Shown in pieces: positions 9,890 through 22,161 of a stretch of 64,000 nucleotides of DNA (positions are counted from its first letter, which is position 1; the number at the start of each line of letters is the position of its first letter). The stretch lies in the NCBI RefSeq assembly GCF_002614725.1, contig NZ_MRZN01000002.1, positions 1 through 64,000 on the forward strand, read 5' to 3'. The position numbers and the translations under genes are program-made. Source of the DNA: Staphylococcus edaphicus. GTDB taxonomy: Bacteria; Bacillota; Bacilli; Staphylococcales; Staphylococcaceae. The notes under the pieces were generated by a model, which was given only the letters and a program-made list of their open reading frames with translations, was not told the DNA's origin and searched no databases.

Positions 9890-10150
9890 ATGAAAACAAT
9901 AGAATTACACATCACATTACAACCACAAGTATTAGATACACAAGGGCAAGCATTAAATCGCGCTGTTCATGACTTAGGCTACAAACAAGTTAATGATATT
10001 CGTGTCGGTAAAGTATTATATATGACAGTAGACGAAGCTACAGATGCTGAAGTACACAATGTGGTTACGACATTGAGTGAAAAGCTATTTGCTAATACTG
10101 TCATTGAAGAATACAGCTATAAAGTATTGGAAGAAGGAGAGAAAGCATAA
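9890..10150 (+). CDS. purS: FGAM synthase subunit PurS
   Basis: 86 residues. The small structural subunit that, with PurQ and the small-type PurL, forms the Gram-positive formylglycinamidine ribonucleotide synthase complex. Recognised by [18 protein letters not shown] and the DIRVGK strand. Its stop overlaps the purQ start by one base, so it is tightly coupled to its partner genes. Confidence 0.94.
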   Translation: MKTIELHITLQPQVLDTQGQALNRAVHDLGYKQVNDIRVGKVLYMTVDEATDAEVHNVVTTLSEKLFANTVIEEYSYKVLEEGEKA

Positions 10151-10821
10151 TGAAATTTGCAGTGCTAAAATTTCCAGGATCCAATTGTGATAGAGATATG
10201 TATAATGCGGCCATAAAATCTGGTGTACAAGCCGAATATGTTGATTATCGTAAAACGTCTTTAGAAGGTTTTGATGGTGTATTAATTCCAGGCGGATTTT
10301 CGTTTGGAGATTATCTACGCTCAGGTGCAATGGCAAGTGTCGCGCCTATTACTGAAGAAGTGAAGAGATTTGCAACAGAAGGCAAACCAGTATTAGGTGT
10401 TTGCAATGGTTTTCAAATTTTAACAGAAATAGGACTATTACCTGGCGCATTGTTACATAATGATTCGCACTTATTCGTCAGTCGTAATGAATCTTTAAAA
10501 GTTGTTAATAATCAAACGCCATACACAAATTTATATGATGTAGATGAAACTGTAGTATACCCTGTCGCACATGGTGAAGGTCATTATTACTGTACACCGG
10601 AAATTTATGCAGCTTTAGATCAAAACAACCAAATTATTTTAAAATATGTCGATAACCCCAATGGTTCGTTCAATGATATTGCCGGCATTGTAAATGAACA
10701 AGGTAATGTCTGTGGAATGATGCCTCATCCAGAACGTGCAATTGAATCTATTTTAGGTAGTAACAGTGGTGTGAAGTTATTTGAAGCAATGGTAAATAGT
10801 TGGAGGGAACAAAATGTCTAA
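10150..10821 (+). CDS. purQ: FGAM synthase glutaminase subunit
   Basis: 223 residues, class I glutamine amidotransferase. The catalytic Cys sits in [11 protein letters not shown] (about residue 86) and the His/Glu pair in [10 protein letters not shown] near the C terminus; FPGSNCDRD and [15 protein letters not shown] are PurQ hallmarks. It supplies ammonia to PurL. Overlaps purL by eight bases. Confidence 0.97.
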   Translation: MKFAVLKFPGSNCDRDMYNAAIKSGVQAEYVDYRKTSLEGFDGVLIPGGFSFGDYLRSGAMASVAPITEEVKRFATEGKPVLGVCNGFQILTEIGLLPGALLHNDSHLFVSRNESLKVVNNQTPYTNLYDVDETVVYPVAHGEGHYYCTPEIYAALDQNNQIILKYVDNPNGSFNDIAGIVNEQGNVCGMMPHPERAIESILGSNSGVKLFEAMVNSWREQNV

Positions 10822-13003
10822 GTTTATTGAACCAAGTGCAGAAGAAATTAAATTAGAACAATTGTATAAAGATATGGGCTTAAGTGATCAAGAATATGAA
10901 AAGGTTTGCGACATTTTAGGTAAAGAACCTAATTTTACAGAAATAGGCATATTCTCTGTAATGTGGAGTGAACATTGTTCTTATAAACATTCTAAACCAT
11001 TCTTAACACAGTTCCCAACTTCTGGAGAGCATGTATTAATGGGACCAGGAGAAGGTGCAGGTGTTGTTGACATTGGTGATAATCAAGCTGTTGTATTTAA
11101 AGTTGAATCACATAACCATCCATCAGCAGTAGAACCTTATCAAGGTGCGGCAACAGGTGTCGGCGGTATTATTAGAGATATCGTATCCATTGGAGCAAGA
11201 CCTATTAATTTATTAAATAGTTTACGTTTTGGAGAATTAACAGAAAAACAAAATCGCCGCTTATTACGTGGTGTGGTTGCTGGTATCGGTGGTTACGGCA
11301 ATTGTATAGGTATCCCAACTACTGCCGGTGAGATTGAGTTTGATGACAGATATGATGGTAATCCTTTAGTGAATGCAATGTGCGTAGGTATTATCGACCA
11401 TGATATGGTTCAAAAAGGGACTGCAAAAGGTGTTGGCAATTCAGTTATTTACGTAGGATTAAAGACTGGTCGTGATGGTATTCATGGCGCTACTTTTGCT
11501 TCAGAAGAACTAAGCGAAGATAGTGAAAGTAAACGTCCATCAGTACAAATTGGTGACCCATTTGTAGGTAAAAAACTTATGGAAGCGACGTTAGAAGCAA
11601 TTACGTTTGATGAACTTGTTGGCATACAAGATATGGGAGCTGCTGGTCTAACTTCATCTTCTTCAGAAATGGCTGCAAAAGGTGGAAGTGGTTTACATTT
11701 GCGATTAGAACAAGTGCCTACTAGAGAACAAGGTATATCACCTTATGAAATGATGTTGTCAGAAACACAAGAGCGAATGTTACTAGTAGTCGAAAAAGGA
11801 ACAGAGCAAAAATTCTTAAACTTATTTGATAAACACGAATTAGATAGTGCTGTGATAGGTGAAGTAACGGATACAGATCGCTTTGTATTAACGTACGAAG
11901 ATGAAGTGTTTGCAGATATTCCTGTACAGCCTTTATCAGATGAAGCGCCTGTTTATGTATTAGAAGGTGAAGCGCCAAACTATAATGAGAGTAAAAATGA
12001 TTATAGCAAAGTGGATGTAGAGTCTGTGTTTGATGAACTATTACAACATCCAACTATTGCATCTAAACGTTATTTATATGAACAATATGATCAACAAGTT
12101 GGTGCTAATACAATTGTGAAACCAGGGTTACAATCATCTGTAGTTCGAGTAGAAGGTACGAATAAAGCGATTGCTTCTACGATCGATGGTGAAGCACGTT
12201 ATGTATTTAACAATCCTTATGAGGGTGGGAAAATGGTTGTAGCAGAAGCATACCGTAATTTGATTTCTGTAGGTGCTACGCCTTTAGCAATGACTGACTG
12301 CCTAAACTATGGCTCACCAGAAAAGAAAGAAATTTATCAACAGCTAGCGGATTCAACGAAAGGCATGGCAGAAGCGTGTGAAGTATTAAGTACGCCAGTC
12401 GTATCAGGTAACGTATCACTTTATAATGAAACTAGAGAGACATCTATCTTCCCTACGCCAGTTGTAGGCATGGTTGGATTAATCGAAGACATCGATTATT
12501 TAAATGATTTCCAACCAAGTGCTGGCGACACTTTATATGTAGTAGGTGACACAAAAGATGACTTTGGTGGTAGCCAAGTTGAAAAGTTACTTTATAAGAA
12601 AGTAAATCATGAATTTGAAGCGATTGATTTATCTGATGAAGTACAAAAGGGTGAATCTATTAAACAAGTGATTCGTAATGGTGTTGCATCACATGTTCAA
12701 ACTGTTGGAAAGGGCGGTTTGTTGTTAACGTTAGCACGTATGAGTTCACATTACCAACTTGGTTTGAACGCACAATTAAACCTAACGAATGCACAATTAT
12801 TTAGTGAAACTCAAGGGCGTTATATCGTTGCAGTAAAAAAAGGACAAACATTAGAAATTGAAAATGCTGTGGAAATTGGTCAATTAACAAACGACGATCA
12901 ATTTAAAGTGTCTAACGGAGAAATTCAAGTGATACGTGATGTTCAAAACCTTACTGAAATATGGGAAGGAGCAATACCTAAATGTATGACAGCAAAGGAT
13001 TAA
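10814..13003 (+). CDS. purL: FGAM synthase synthetase subunit
   Basis: 729 residues, the short PurL that needs PurS and PurQ. It converts FGAR to FGAM with ATP and ammonia. Two AIRS-type ATP-binding halves are visible: [14 protein letters not shown] and [22 protein letters not shown] in the first, and [16 protein letters not shown]...[12 protein letters not shown] in the second. RBS GGAGGG. Its end overlaps purF by 22 bases. Confidence 0.97.
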   Translation: MSKFIEPSAEEIKLEQLYKDMGLSDQEYEKVCDILGKEPNFTEIGIFSVMWSEHCSYKHSKPFLTQFPTSGEHVLMGPGEGAGVVDIGDNQAVVFKVESHNHPSAVEPYQGAATGVGGIIRDIVSIGARPINLLNSLRFGELTEKQNRRLLRGVVAGIGGYGNCIGIPTTAGEIEFDDRYDGNPLVNAMCVGIIDHDMVQKGTAKGVGNSVIYVGLKTGRDGIHGATFASEELSEDSESKRPSVQIGDPFVGKKLMEATLEAITFDELVGIQDMGAAGLTSSSSEMAAKGGSGLHLRLEQVPTREQGISPYEMMLSETQERMLLVVEKGTEQKFLNLFDKHELDSAVIGEVTDTDRFVLTYEDEVFADIPVQPLSDEAPVYVLEGEAPNYNESKNDYSKVDVESVFDELLQHPTIASKRYLYEQYDQQVGANTIVKPGLQSSVVRVEGTNKAIASTIDGEARYVFNNPYEGGKMVVAEAYRNLISVGATPLAMTDCLNYGSPEKKEIYQQLADSTKGMAEACEVLSTPVVSGNVSLYNETRETSIFPTPVVGMVGLIEDIDYLNDFQPSAGDTLYVVGDTKDDFGGSQVEKLLYKKVNHEFEAIDLSDEVQKGESIKQVIRNGVASHVQTVGKGGLLLTLARMSSHYQLGLNAQLNLTNAQLFSETQGRYIVAVKKGQTLEIENAVEIGQLTNDDQFKVSNGEIQVIRDVQNLTEIWEGAIPKCMTAKD

Positions 13004-14469
13004 ATGAAGAATGTGGTGTATTTGGCATTTGGAATCATCCTGAATCAGCCCAACTAACTTACATGGGGTTACACAGTTTACAGCATCGAGGTCAGGAAGG
13101 TGCTGGAATCGTGTGTTCTAATGGAGAAACGTTAATTGGTGAACGTGGTCTAGGTTTGTTAACAGAAGCAATTTCTGATATTCAACTTGAAACTTTCAAA
13201 TCCTATCAACATGCTATTGGTCATGTGAGATACGCAACATCTGGTAATAAAGGTATTGAAAATATCCAACCATTTTTATACCACTTTTATGATATGAGTG
13301 TTGCAGTTTGTCATAATGGCAATCTCATAAATGCACAAAGTTTAAAGCGTTCATTAGAACATCAGGGGTCTATTTTTCATTCATCATCGGATACAGAAGT
13401 GATTATGCACTTAATCCGCAAAAGTAAAGCACCTACATTTGAAGATGCTTTTCAAGAAAGCTTAAGAAAAATAAAAGGCGGGTTCACCTTTGCTGTATTA
13501 ACTAAAGATGCATTATATGGCGCAGTTGATCCAAATGCAATTAGACCTTTAGCTGTTGGTAAAATGCAAAATGGATCCTATATTATTGCGAGTGAAACAT
13601 GTGCGATTGATGTACTAGGTGCTGAATTTGTACGAGATATTCATGCTGGAGAATACGTAGTTATTACAGATGAGGGCATTAGAGTAGAATCTTATACGAA
13701 GCATACAACAACGGCTATTTCAGCTATGGAATATATTTACTTTGCAAGACCGGATTCAACCATTGCAGGAAAAAATGTACATGCCGTAAGAAAGCAATCC
13801 GGCAAACAATTGGCTAAAGAAAGTCCAGCACCAACTGCAGATATGGTCATCGGTGTTCCTAATTCATCATTATCCGCAGCATCTGGCTATGCTGAAGCAA
13901 GTGGACTTCCATATGAAATGGGATTAGTGAAAAATCAATATGTTGCAAGAACATTTATTCAACCTACGCAAGAATTGCGTGAACAAGGCGTTCGAGTTAA
14001 ATTATCGGCTGTTAAAGATATTGTTCAAGATAAAAATATCGTACTTGTAGATGATTCAATTGTTCGAGGTACAACGAGTAGACGCATCGTGCAAATGTTG
14101 AAAGATGCTGGAGCAAGAGAAGTACATGTACGCATCGCGTCGCCTGAGTTTATGTTCCCGAGCTTTTATGGTATCGACGTTTCGACAACAGCTGAACTTA
14201 TTTCTGCCAACAAATCACCAGAAGAAATAAGCGAACATATTGGTGCAGATTCGTTAGCTTATCTATCGGTTGATGGATTGATCGATTCCATCGGACTTGA
14301 AGTAGATGCACCATACAGTGGATTATGTGTAGAAAGTTTTACTGGTGACTATCCAGCAGGACTTTATGACTATGAAGAAGATTATATAGCACATCTAAGT
14401 GACCGCCAAAAAGCATATATAGCAGATCATAAACAATTCTTTGATAGAGAGGGTAATTTAAATGTCTAA
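12982..14469 (+). CDS. purF: Amidophosphoribosyltransferase (glutamine PRPP amidotransferase)
   Basis: 495 residues. The first committed step of purine synthesis, making phosphoribosylamine from PRPP and glutamine. A short propeptide ([10 protein letters not shown]) precedes the N-terminal nucleophile Cys (CGVFGIW), followed by the Ntn glutaminase domain, then a phosphoribosyltransferase domain with the PRPP motif [29 protein letters not shown] within purL. Overlaps purL and purM. Confidence 0.97.
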   Translation: MYDSKGLNEECGVFGIWNHPESAQLTYMGLHSLQHRGQEGAGIVCSNGETLIGERGLGLLTEAISDIQLETFKSYQHAIGHVRYATSGNKGIENIQPFLYHFYDMSVAVCHNGNLINAQSLKRSLEHQGSIFHSSSDTEVIMHLIRKSKAPTFEDAFQESLRKIKGGFTFAVLTKDALYGAVDPNAIRPLAVGKMQNGSYIIASETCAIDVLGAEFVRDIHAGEYVVITDEGIRVESYTKHTTTAISAMEYIYFARPDSTIAGKNVHAVRKQSGKQLAKESPAPTADMVIGVPNSSLSAASGYAEASGLPYEMGLVKNQYVARTFIQPTQELREQGVRVKLSAVKDIVQDKNIVLVDDSIVRGTTSRRIVQMLKDAGAREVHVRIASPEFMFPSFYGIDVSTTAELISANKSPEEISEHIGADSLAYLSVDGLIDSIGLEVDAPYSGLCVESFTGDYPAGLYDYEEDYIAHLSDRQKAYIADHKQFFDREGNLNV

Positions 14470-15490
14470 AGCATATCAACAAGCCGGTGTAGATATTAAT
14501 GCAGGTTATGAAGCAGTAAATCGTATGTCTAGTCACGTTAAGAGAACGATGCGTAAAGAAGTACTTGGTGGTTTAGGTGGTTTTGGGGCAACATTTGACC
14601 TATCACAATTAAACATGAAAGAACCATTACTTGTTTCAGGTACAGACGGAGTAGGTACAAAACTGAAATTAGCAATAGATAACGGTAAACATGACACAAT
14701 TGGTATTGATGCCGTTGCAATGTGCGTCAATGATATTTTAACTACAGGTGCTGAGCCACTGTATTTCTTAGATTATATTGCAACACATAAAGTTGTCCCA
14801 GAAGTCATCGAACAAATTGTCAAAGGGGTAAGTGACGGTTGTGAAGAGACACATACTGCTTTAATTGGTGGAGAAACTGCAGAGATGGGTGAAATGTATC
14901 ACGAAGGTGAATATGATTTGGCAGGATTTGCTGTAGGTGCTGTTGAAAAAAGTGAATATATTGATGGTTCTTCCGTAAAGCCTGGTCAAGTTATCATAGG
15001 ACTTGAATCTAGTGGTATTCATTCAAATGGTTACAGCTTAGTGAGAAAATTAATCGAAAAATCTAAAATTGATTTACAAGATAACTACAATGATGAACAA
15101 ACATTTTTAGAAGCGTTTTTAGAACCAACAAGATTATATGTTACTCCAGTATTAGCTGTTAAAGAAGCTGTTAATATTCATACTATGACACACATTACAG
15201 GCGGTGGATTTTATGAAAATATTCCTAGAGCATTACCGGAGGGTGTCACTGCCAAAATAGACGTAACTAAATTCCCGACATTACCAATTTTTGATTGGTT
15301 GCAACAACAAGGAGATATTGAAACTGAAGAAATGTACAATATTTTTAATATGGGTATAGGTTTTACAATCGTAGTAGATGAGGCCCAAGTACAAACGACT
15401 TTAGATATACTAAAAAAACAAAATGTAAATGCTTATGCAATTGGAGAAATCGTTGAAGGCGAAGAACCAATTCAATTAACGGGGGTATAA
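14462..15490 (+). CDS. purM: AIR synthetase (phosphoribosylformylglycinamidine cyclo-ligase)
   Basis: 342 residues. ATP-dependent ring closure of FGAM to AIR. It shows GGFGATFDL, the [16 protein letters not shown]-binding stretch, GGETAEM, and [16 protein letters not shown]. Overlaps purF by eight bases and ends two bases before purN. Confidence 0.97.
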   Translation: MSKAYQQAGVDINAGYEAVNRMSSHVKRTMRKEVLGGLGGFGATFDLSQLNMKEPLLVSGTDGVGTKLKLAIDNGKHDTIGIDAVAMCVNDILTTGAEPLYFLDYIATHKVVPEVIEQIVKGVSDGCEETHTALIGGETAEMGEMYHEGEYDLAGFAVGAVEKSEYIDGSSVKPGQVIIGLESSGIHSNGYSLVRKLIEKSKIDLQDNYNDEQTFLEAFLEPTRLYVTPVLAVKEAVNIHTMTHITGGGFYENIPRALPEGVTAKIDVTKFPTLPIFDWLQQQGDIETEEMYNIFNMGIGFTIVVDEAQVQTTLDILKKQNVNAYAIGEIVEGEEPIQLTGV

Positions 15491-15492
15491 AA

Positions 15493-16059
15493 GTGACCAA
15501 AATAGCTATTTTTGCGTCAGGGTCAGGTAGTAATTTTGAAAGTATAATGACACAAATTGAGCAAGGTAATCTTCCTCATATTGAAGTAACAGCATTGTAC
15601 ACAGATCAAGTGAGTGCACATTGTATTGAACGTGCTAGGAAATACAATCTAGATGTACATATTAACGAATTGAAAAACTTTGATTCTAAAGCAGACTACG
15701 AACGGAAAATTATAGAGTGGCTTACTTCAGAAAAAGTTGAATGGATAGTCTTAGCAGGCTATATGAAATTAATTGGCGAAAATATTTTGAAAGCCTATGA
15801 CAAACGCATATTAAATATTCACCCTTCTTTATTACCAAAATACAAAGGTAAGGATGCTATAGGTCAAGCATTAGCAAATGGTGATGACATAACGGGTACA
15901 ACGGTACATTATGTTGATAGTGGGATGGATACAGGAGAAATTATCGAACAAAGAACATGTGATATATACCCGGACGATACTAAAGCTGATTTAGAAGAGC
16001 GAATAAAAGCATTAGAACATGAATTATACCCAGCAGTCATTTCAAAAATCATTCAATAA
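15493..16059 (+). CDS. purN: GAR transformylase (folate-dependent)
   Basis: 188 residues from a GTG preceded by GGGGG. It transfers formyl from 10-formyl-THF (made by FolD) to GAR. Signatures: [10 protein letters not shown] at the N terminus, the catalytic [18 protein letters not shown] loop with Asn-His, and [13 protein letters not shown] containing the catalytic Asp. Confidence 0.96.
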   Translation: MTKIAIFASGSGSNFESIMTQIEQGNLPHIEVTALYTDQVSAHCIERARKYNLDVHINELKNFDSKADYERKIIEWLTSEKVEWIVLAGYMKLIGENILKAYDKRILNIHPSLLPKYKGKDAIGQALANGDDITGTTVHYVDSGMDTGEIIEQRTCDIYPDDTKADLEERIKALEHELYPAVISKIIQ

Positions 16060-16074
16060 GAGGTGCAAGTAATA

Positions 16075-17553
16075 ATGAAGAAAGCAATTTTAAGTGTGTC
16101 TAACAAAACAGGGATTGTAGCATTTGCGCAATCACTTACAGAAAATGGTTATGAATTATATTCAACAGGTGGAACGATGCGTGCAATCGCAGAAGCGGGC
16201 GTACCTGTAAAATCTATTTCTGACTTAACGCAATTTGAAGAAATTATGGATGGCAGAGTTAAGACATTACATCCATCTGTGCATGGTGGTATTTTAGCAG
16301 ATCGTGATAAACCTGAACATTTAGAACAATTAAAAGAACAACAAATTGAATTAATAGATATGGTCGTGGTGAATCTTTACCCATTTAAAGAAACGGTTGC
16401 TAATCCAAATGTTACAGAAGATGACGCGATTGAAAATATTGATATTGGTGGTCCTACAATGTTACGTGCAGCAGCTAAGAACTATAAACATGTAACAACA
16501 GTAGTTCATCCTGCTGATTATAATGAAATCATAAATAGATTAAAAGAAGACCAATTAGATGAAGATTATCGTAAATCATTAATGATTAAAGTATTTGAAC
16601 ATACAAATGAATATGATGCTGCAATAGTCGATTATTTTAAAGATAATAAAGAAAGTTTACGTTATGGTGAAAACCCACAGCAGTCTGCATATTTTGTACG
16701 TACTTCGGATGCATCACATACACTTGCCGGTGCTAAGCAATTACACGGTAAACAATTAAGTTATAATAATATTAAAGATGCTGACGCTACTTTATCACTT
16801 GTTAAACAGTTTGACCAACCAGCAGCAGTTGCTGTGAAACATATGAATCCTTGTGGCGTTGGCGTTGCTAGTTCAATTGATGAAGCTTATCAACATGCCT
16901 TTGAGGCTGACAGTCAATCTATCTTTGGTGGTATTGTAGCTTTAAATAGAACAGTTGAAAAATCATTAGCTGAAAAATTGCATGCTATTTTTCTAGAAGT
17001 TATTATTGCACCAAAATTCACGCAAGAAGCTTTAGATGTTTTAGGCCAAAAGAAAAATATTAGATTATTAGAAATTGATATGACGATTGATAATAGTGAA
17101 CAAGAACTTGTATCAGTTTCAGGTGGTTACTTAGTACAAGACAAAGATAATGTGAAATTAAGTCGCGAAGATATGACTGTAGTAACGGATGTTGAACCTA
17201 CAGAGGCACAATGGGATGCGATGTTGCTTGGATGGAAAGTCGTTGCATCAGTTAAAAGTAATGCTGTTATATTGAGCAATGCAAAGCAAACTGTTGGTAT
17301 TGGGGCAGGTCAAATGAACAGGGTAGGTTCTGCACAAATTGCAATTGAAAGAGCAATTGAAATAAATGATGATGTTGCTATGGTTTCCGATGGTTTCTTC
17401 CCAATGGATGACACAGTAGAATTAGCTGCAAATTCCGGCATTAAGGCAATAATACAACCTGGAGGTTCCATCAAAGATCAAGAATCAATCGATATGGCTA
17501 ATAAACATGGCATTGCGATGGTTACAACAGGTGTTAGACATTTTAAACATTAA
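16075..17553 (+). CDS. purH: AICAR transformylase / IMP cyclohydrolase
   Basis: 492 residues from the ATG at 16075; AGAGGTG precedes it and overlaps the alternative upstream GTG. It performs the last two steps to IMP. The N-terminal MGS-like cyclohydrolase domain has STGGT and [16 protein letters not shown]. The C-terminal transformylase domain has the KHMNPCGVG active-site segment and IGAGQMNRV. Last but one in the operon. Confidence 0.97.
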   Translation: MKKAILSVSNKTGIVAFAQSLTENGYELYSTGGTMRAIAEAGVPVKSISDLTQFEEIMDGRVKTLHPSVHGGILADRDKPEHLEQLKEQQIELIDMVVVNLYPFKETVANPNVTEDDAIENIDIGGPTMLRAAAKNYKHVTTVVHPADYNEIINRLKEDQLDEDYRKSLMIKVFEHTNEYDAAIVDYFKDNKESLRYGENPQQSAYFVRTSDASHTLAGAKQLHGKQLSYNNIKDADATLSLVKQFDQPAAVAVKHMNPCGVGVASSIDEAYQHAFEADSQSIFGGIVALNRTVEKSLAEKLHAIFLEVIIAPKFTQEALDVLGQKKNIRLLEIDMTIDNSEQELVSVSGGYLVQDKDNVKLSREDMTVVTDVEPTEAQWDAMLLGWKVVASVKSNAVILSNAKQTVGIGAGQMNRVGSAQIAIERAIEINDDVAMVSDGFFPMDDTVELAANSGIKAIIQPGGSIKDQESIDMANKHGIAMVTTGVRHFKH

Positions 17554-17576
17554 TCAAATTGGAGGAAATGTAATCT

Positions 17577-18821
17577 ATGAAAGTACTCGTAATTGGTGCA
17601 GGTGGTAGAGAACACGCAATTGCATACAAGTTGAAACAATCACCACTCATTAATGAAATACACGTGATACCTGGTAATGATGCAATGATAAACGTCGCTA
17701 CTGTGCACACAGATATAAAAGAAACTAACCATGACAAGATAGTGGCATTTGCTAAAGCGCATGACATAGCGTGGGTAATTATCGGTCCTGAACAACCATT
17801 AACGGAGGGCTTAACTGATAAATTGCAAACAGAAAATATTAATGTGTTTGGACCAAATAAAGCTGCAGCACAAATTGAAGGTTCAAAGCTGTTTGCCAAA
17901 CAATTGATGGAAAAATATGACATTCCTACAGCAGCTTATAAAGAGATAAATAGCAAAACAGAGGCGCTAGACTACATTCAGACATGTGATTTTCCAGTTG
18001 TATTAAAAAAAGATGGCCTGGCAGCAGGAAAAGGTGTAATTATTGCCAATAATTTTGAAGAAGCACAAGATGGTATAGAAATTTTATATCCTGAAGAAAA
18101 TAGCACAGTTGTATTTGAACAATTTCTTGAGGGAGAAGAATTTTCGCTAATGACATTCGTTAATGGGGATTATGCTGTACCATTTGATTGTATTGCACAA
18201 GATCATAAACGTGCATTTGATTATGACCTGGGTCCTAACACAGGTGGTATGGGTGCGTACTGTCCAGTTCCCCATATAGATGAAGCAATGATTGAACGTA
18301 CGAATAGAGATATTGCACAGCCTATTGCGAAAGCAATGGTGAATGAAGGTTATTCATTTTTTGGTGTACTATATATAGGTGCGATTATAACAAAGGACGG
18401 GCCAAAAGTTATAGAATTTAACGCACGATTTGGGGACCCTGAAGCACAAGTCTTGTTGACACGAATGGAAAGCGATTTAATGCAGCATATTTTAGATTTA
18501 GAGGCAAAACAACCGATCCAATTTAAATGGAAGAAAAATGCAGTTGTTGGTGTGATGCTTGCTTCAAAAGGATACCCGGGCGCTTATAATAAAGGGGCTG
18601 AGGTTTCAGGATTTACATTAGACGGTCAATATTTTGTGAGTGGATTAAATAAAATAGATGGACGCTATGTAACGTCTGGTGGACGCGTAATTCTTGCTTT
18701 AGGTGAAGGTAGCGATATTAGAGAAGCTAAAGTGAATGCATACGAAGCGGTAAAGCAAATGAATAGTGATGCTTTATTTTATCGGAATGATATCAGTGAT
18801 AAAGCAATACAAAAATTATAA
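17577..18821 (+). CDS. purD: GAR synthetase (phosphoribosylamine-glycine ligase)
   Basis: 414 residues; ATG after GGAGGAAATG. An ATP-grasp enzyme joining glycine to phosphoribosylamine. Seen: [39 protein letters not shown], and the metal-binding [15 protein letters not shown]. It closes the eleven-gene operon and is followed by a terminator. All steps from PRPP to IMP are present here except PurB, which is encoded elsewhere. Confidence 0.97.
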   Translation: MKVLVIGAGGREHAIAYKLKQSPLINEIHVIPGNDAMINVATVHTDIKETNHDKIVAFAKAHDIAWVIIGPEQPLTEGLTDKLQTENINVFGPNKAAAQIEGSKLFAKQLMEKYDIPTAAYKEINSKTEALDYIQTCDFPVVLKKDGLAAGKGVIIANNFEEAQDGIEILYPEENSTVVFEQFLEGEEFSLMTFVNGDYAVPFDCIAQDHKRAFDYDLGPNTGGMGAYCPVPHIDEAMIERTNRDIAQPIAKAMVNEGYSFFGVLYIGAIITKDGPKVIEFNARFGDPEAQVLLTRMESDLMQHILDLEAKQPIQFKWKKNAVVGVMLASKGYPGAYNKGAEVSGFTLDGQYFVSGLNKIDGRYVTSGGRVILALGEGSDIREAKVNAYEAVKQMNSDALFYRNDISDKAIQKL

Positions 18822-18843
18822 TTTGATTAAGAAAAATAAAGAA

Positions 18844-18888
18844 CGATGAAACAAACTGGTTTAGGTTTTGTTTCATCGCTTTTATTTT
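18844..18888 (+). terminator. Terminator of the purine operon
   Basis: CGATGAAACAAA (18844-18855) pairs with TTTGTTTCATCG (18867-18878), followed by CTTTTATTTT. It ends purD and may also block ykoC read-through from the other side. Confidence 0.85.
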
Positions 18889-18923
18889 GGATAAAAATGA
18901 TTTTGAAAAGTGAGTTGAACTAT

Positions 18924-19730
18924 TTAATAAATACTTGTTATACGAACGTCGTCAATCCCTGTTATTGGGAAATATAATGCCAAGTAATAGGCACTAATTA
19001 AAATAAACCCTACGACGATAATTAATAGAAAATCTTTATACGAGAAAGGTGCATGATAATAATATGTTCTAGGCCCATCTTTGAAGCCTTTTTTCTCCAT
19101 TGCTACTGAAAGCTGGTGTGCTTTTTTAATATTTTGACTCAATAAGGGTATGATTAGGTGTTTTAGTCTTTTTATACCGCGATAATTTTGAGCGTTTATT
19201 AATTGATAGCGAATCTTTAATGATTTTCTTAATTGTAAAAAAGAGATGATCATTAATGGAACCATTCGAATTGCTGCCATAAAGGCATATGCCACTTTGG
19301 GTTTGACCTTTAAGTGCTGCATTAAACTGTAAAATACAAGAACAATTTGTGAAGTGAAGGCGATTAAAATTCCAAAAAACGAAACCGTTGTCGTACGCAT
19401 AGCTAAATGTAAGCCTCGAAACAGACTTTCAGTTGTGATTTGAATAAAACCTAATTTGAAAAGTACGTGTGTACCATCGCCATAAAAAATCATGAATAAG
19501 GCTGACACTAAACTGAATAAAATAGTAAATACAATAAAGATAAATGTGACTTTGAACTGTAGTCCATTGAATATTAATAATAATACAAGTATTAAACAAG
19601 TAATATAGAGCATGTAATCAAATTGGTGAACAAAGATCACAAAGAAAAATAATATGACAGCTATTACTAATTTAGTGATGATATTAACATCATCGATGAA
19701 AGAACAATGTTTTTTCCATTTTTCAAACAT
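18924..19730 (-). CDS. ykoC: ECF transporter T component (transmembrane), YkoC-like
   Basis: 268 residues from the ATG at 19728-19730; AGGTGATAC lies just before it inside the ykoD end. Five to six membrane helices and an EcfT/CbiQ-type cytoplasmic segment with Ala-Arg-containing coupling helices (AIRMVPLMI...). It couples the ATPases to the S component YkoE. With ykoD (17-base overlap of the reading frames) and ykoE it forms one operon under the TPP riboswitch, so the cargo should be thiamine or its pyrimidine precursor. Confidence 0.85.
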   Translation of the reverse strand: MFEKWKKHCSFIDDVNIITKLVIAVILFFFVIFVHQFDYMLYITCLILVLLLIFNGLQFKVTFIFIVFTILFSLVSALFMIFYGDGTHVLFKLGFIQITTESLFRGLHLAMRTTTVSFFGILIAFTSQIVLVFYSLMQHLKVKPKVAYAFMAAIRMVPLMIISFLQLRKSLKIRYQLINAQNYRGIKRLKHLIIPLLSQNIKKAHQLSVAMEKKGFKDGPRTYYYHAPFSYKDFLLIIVVGFILISAYYLALYFPITGIDDVRITSIY

Positions 19731-21135
19731 ATGTATCACCTGTCTTTTCTACTAAATGGTGATGTTCGAGGTGTAGTCTTCGTGTTGGATAACGCGCAAT
19801 AATTTCTGGATCGTGTGTAACCATAATAATTGTTTGGCCTTGTGTAACTCGTTGTTGGAATAATTTGATAAGGTTAAACGTATTATGACTATCAAGACCA
19901 AATGTTGGTTCATCCAAGAGTATTAAGTCTGACTCAGCACTTAAAGCTATTGCAACACTTAAACGTCGTTTTTGCCCCATGGATAATTCATAAGGGTGTT
20001 GCGTTTGTACAGAGGTGAGATTCAGTGTTTTTAATAATGATACTGTATGTTGTTTGGCTTCATCCGTGGAATTAAATTTATTGTTATTTTGAATATGAAT
20101 TTCATCGTATACGGAATTTGTAATAAATTGTAATTCAGGGTTTTGATATACCAGATACATATGTTTTGCTGCAGTTTTAATTTTGCTGTAAAGATGATGA
20201 TTGATATACATTTTGCCGTCATAGTTAATCAATTGCATAATAGATTCAAGTAAAGATGTTTTGCCTGATCCATTTGAGCCAGTAACTGATATCCATTCAC
20301 CCGCGCTGATTTCTAGGTGAGGGATTTCGATGAGTTTGTTTTTACCACGTTTAATAACTGTATTTTGAATCTGAACATTAAAACGAGCTGTGTCTGGATT
20401 CGGAAATTGTATTGTTTGTGGTGCAGATGCCCAAGCGTTTGGATGCCATACGCCGTATTCGGTTAATAATGTTTCATAATGAGTTAAAATGTGAGAAGGG
20501 GTTGCATCTGCAATGATTGCTCCGTCATAATTCATTAAAATGACACGATCTACATGTTGCCAAATATGCTCAACCTTATGTTCTACAATAAGTACGGTTT
20601 GATCTTGCCACAATGATTGAATTTTTTGCCATAAATCAGCAGTTGACTCAACATCCAACATTGCGGTAGGTTCATCTAAAAATAAAGTCGTTGCCTGCTG
20701 TAAGATCGTTTCAGCAATTGCAAGCTTTTGTTTCATACCCCCGCTTAATTCGTTTATATATTGATTTGTATCAACATTTAACCCAACAGTATTCAGTGCT
20801 TCATTAATACGATTATGCATTTCCTCTTGTGGAACTTGTTGATTCTCTAACACAAATGCAAGTTCTTCATAAACCTTAGGCATACAAAATTGACTATCTG
20901 GGTCTTGAAATATCACACCACTTGCGGAATCAATTTCAAGTTCATCATATTTTATAGGTAAATCAATCAAGTTTGGTACGATACCACTTAACACATTTAA
21001 TAATGTGCTTTTACCGGAACCAGAAGGGCCTAATAACAACACTTTTTCTTTATCTTTAATTTGTATAGATAAATTATCAAATATTTTTTTCTGGCCATTT
21101 GGATATTTCAAGCGTAAATTTTTAGTAGCTATCAA
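19723..21135 (-). CDS. ykoD: ECF transporter ATPase with two fused ABC domains, YkoD-like
   Basis: 470 residues from a TTG eight bases after AAGGAG. Two complete ATPase domains in one chain. First: LLGPSGSGKSTLL, LSGGMKQKLA, LFLDEPTAMLD. Second: VTGSNGSGKTSLL, LSMGQKRRLS, LILLDEPTFGLD. The tandem arrangement is typical of the YkoEDC type rather than the separate EcfA1/A2 pair. It powers uptake at the inner face of the membrane. Confidence 0.92.
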   Translation of the reverse strand: MIATKNLRLKYPNGQKKIFDNLSIQIKDKEKVLLLGPSGSGKSTLLNVLSGIVPNLIDLPIKYDELEIDSASGVIFQDPDSQFCMPKVYEELAFVLENQQVPQEEMHNRINEALNTVGLNVDTNQYINELSGGMKQKLAIAETILQQATTLFLDEPTAMLDVESTADLWQKIQSLWQDQTVLIVEHKVEHIWQHVDRVILMNYDGAIIADATPSHILTHYETLLTEYGVWHPNAWASAPQTIQFPNPDTARFNVQIQNTVIKRGKNKLIEIPHLEISAGEWISVTGSNGSGKTSLLESIMQLINYDGKMYINHHLYSKIKTAAKHMYLVYQNPELQFITNSVYDEIHIQNNNKFNSTDEAKQHTVSLLKTLNLTSVQTQHPYELSMGQKRRLSVAIALSAESDLILLDEPTFGLDSHNTFNLIKLFQQRVTQGQTIIMVTHDPEIIARYPTRRLHLEHHHLVEKTGDTYV

Positions 21136-21147
21136 CGTTATTGCTCC

Positions 21148-21723
21148 TTATAAGTTGTCGTAATCACTCTGGCTTGCTGGTCTAAACAATTTGGTCACTC
21201 CAGTTTGATCAAGTGCTTTTACGATGTAATAAGATAATAGACCGGCAACTACGATACCGCTAATTAATCTGAATACAACGTATAAAGTAAGATTCCAACC
21301 GGCAATTTCTCCCAGATAACCATATGCGAAATCTAAAGGTAACGTTGCAACCGAAGCTAAAAATCCAGCAAGCATTGCGACCATTGCCGAACGTGACTTA
21401 TAGCGGAAAATGGCAAATACAATTTCACAAGCCAACCCTTGTAACAAAGCGTAGACCATAGTGGCTATATCAAAACGTCCCATTACGATTGTTTCACCAG
21501 CACCTGCAGCAAATTCTGCAAGTATTGCAATGCCTGCTTTTGGGATTATGAGATAAGCTACGATTGCTGCCATAAACCAAGCGCCATATGTAAGTTCTTC
21601 AAAATGAAGCCCAGTTACTTGTACGGCTTTATATACGAAATTCCATAAATTATAAATGATTGCAAAGACAACTGCTATCAATACAGTTACAAGAATTTCG
21701 GAAAGTTTTAAACCTTTTGACAT
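21148..21723 (-). CDS. ykoE: ECF transporter substrate-binding S component, YkoE-like
   Basis: 191 residues from the ATG at 21721-21723, well placed after AGGAGG; an upstream in-frame start lies inside the riboswitch terminator stem and is unlikely. Five to six membrane helices. It is the substrate-specific component of an ECF transporter. The TPP riboswitch upstream is the reason to assign thiamine or hydroxymethylpyrimidine as cargo; the family assignment to YkoE is by length, context and sequence impression. Confidence 0.88.
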   Translation of the reverse strand: MSKGLKLSEILVTVLIAVVFAIIYNLWNFVYKAVQVTGLHFEELTYGAWFMAAIVAYLIIPKAGIAILAEFAAGAGETIVMGRFDIATMVYALLQGLACEIVFAIFRYKSRSAMVAMLAGFLASVATLPLDFAYGYLGEIAGWNLTLYVVFRLISGIVVAGLLSYYIVKALDQTGVTKLFRPASQSDYDNL

Positions 21724-21741
21724 AAATGTTCCTCCTAATAT

Positions 21742-21774
21742 AAAAACGCACAACCTTCTAGAAAGTTGCGCGTT
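21742..21774 (-). terminator. Riboswitch-controlled terminator
   Basis: On the minus strand ACGCGCAAC (arm 65-73 of 217xx) pairs with GTTGTGCGT across a ten-base loop and runs into TTTTTA. It lies between the TPP aptamer and the ykoE RBS, so ligand binding probably controls transcription termination. Confidence 0.85.
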
Positions 21775-21814
21775 AAAATATAGGCATACGGATACCAATG
21801 ATAAACAATGATAT

Positions 21815-21907
21815 CGCAGTACACTTTCCTACGCTAGTTTAATCTAGATCAGGTTCAAAGGGTTTGAGGGTATACCTCATCTCAGTCACAAAACACCCCT
21901 AGTGCGA
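21815..21907 (-). ncRNA. TPP riboswitch (THI element)
   Basis: On the minus strand the conserved pieces appear in order: CACTAGGGGTG, ACTGAGATGAGG, ACCCTTTGAACCTGATCTAG, and the closing CTAGCGTAGGAAAGTG. This is the thi-box aptamer binding thiamine pyrophosphate. It controls the ykoEDC operon through the terminator at 21742-21774: high TPP should shut off uptake. Confidence 0.96.
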
Positions 21908-22057
21908 ATGGTTTATTTAATTTTAATTATAATGTATGACTTTTATAGGATTATGTCAAGGTCAGTACAGAAATTAATAGATGGCAATTTAGATAAAGTA
22001 ATCAACGTTTACTAATAGAATTAAATAAAATATTCATTGCTATAGTATAGCTAATCC

Positions 22058-22113
22058 AAAAAAGGGAGGAGACAGAAATCTGATTTAAAAATAGATTTCA
22101 TAGTCTCACTCCC
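22058..22113 (-). terminator. Terminator downstream of the 44-residue gene
   Basis: Minus-strand stem GGGAGTGAGAC / GTCTCCTCCC with an inner GAAATCT / AGATTTC pair, followed by six T. It sits about 50 bases past the small gene. Confidence 0.75.
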
Positions 22114-22161
22114 ATATCGGATTTACATTTATATTGATTTGTATCTAATACGAGCATTCAA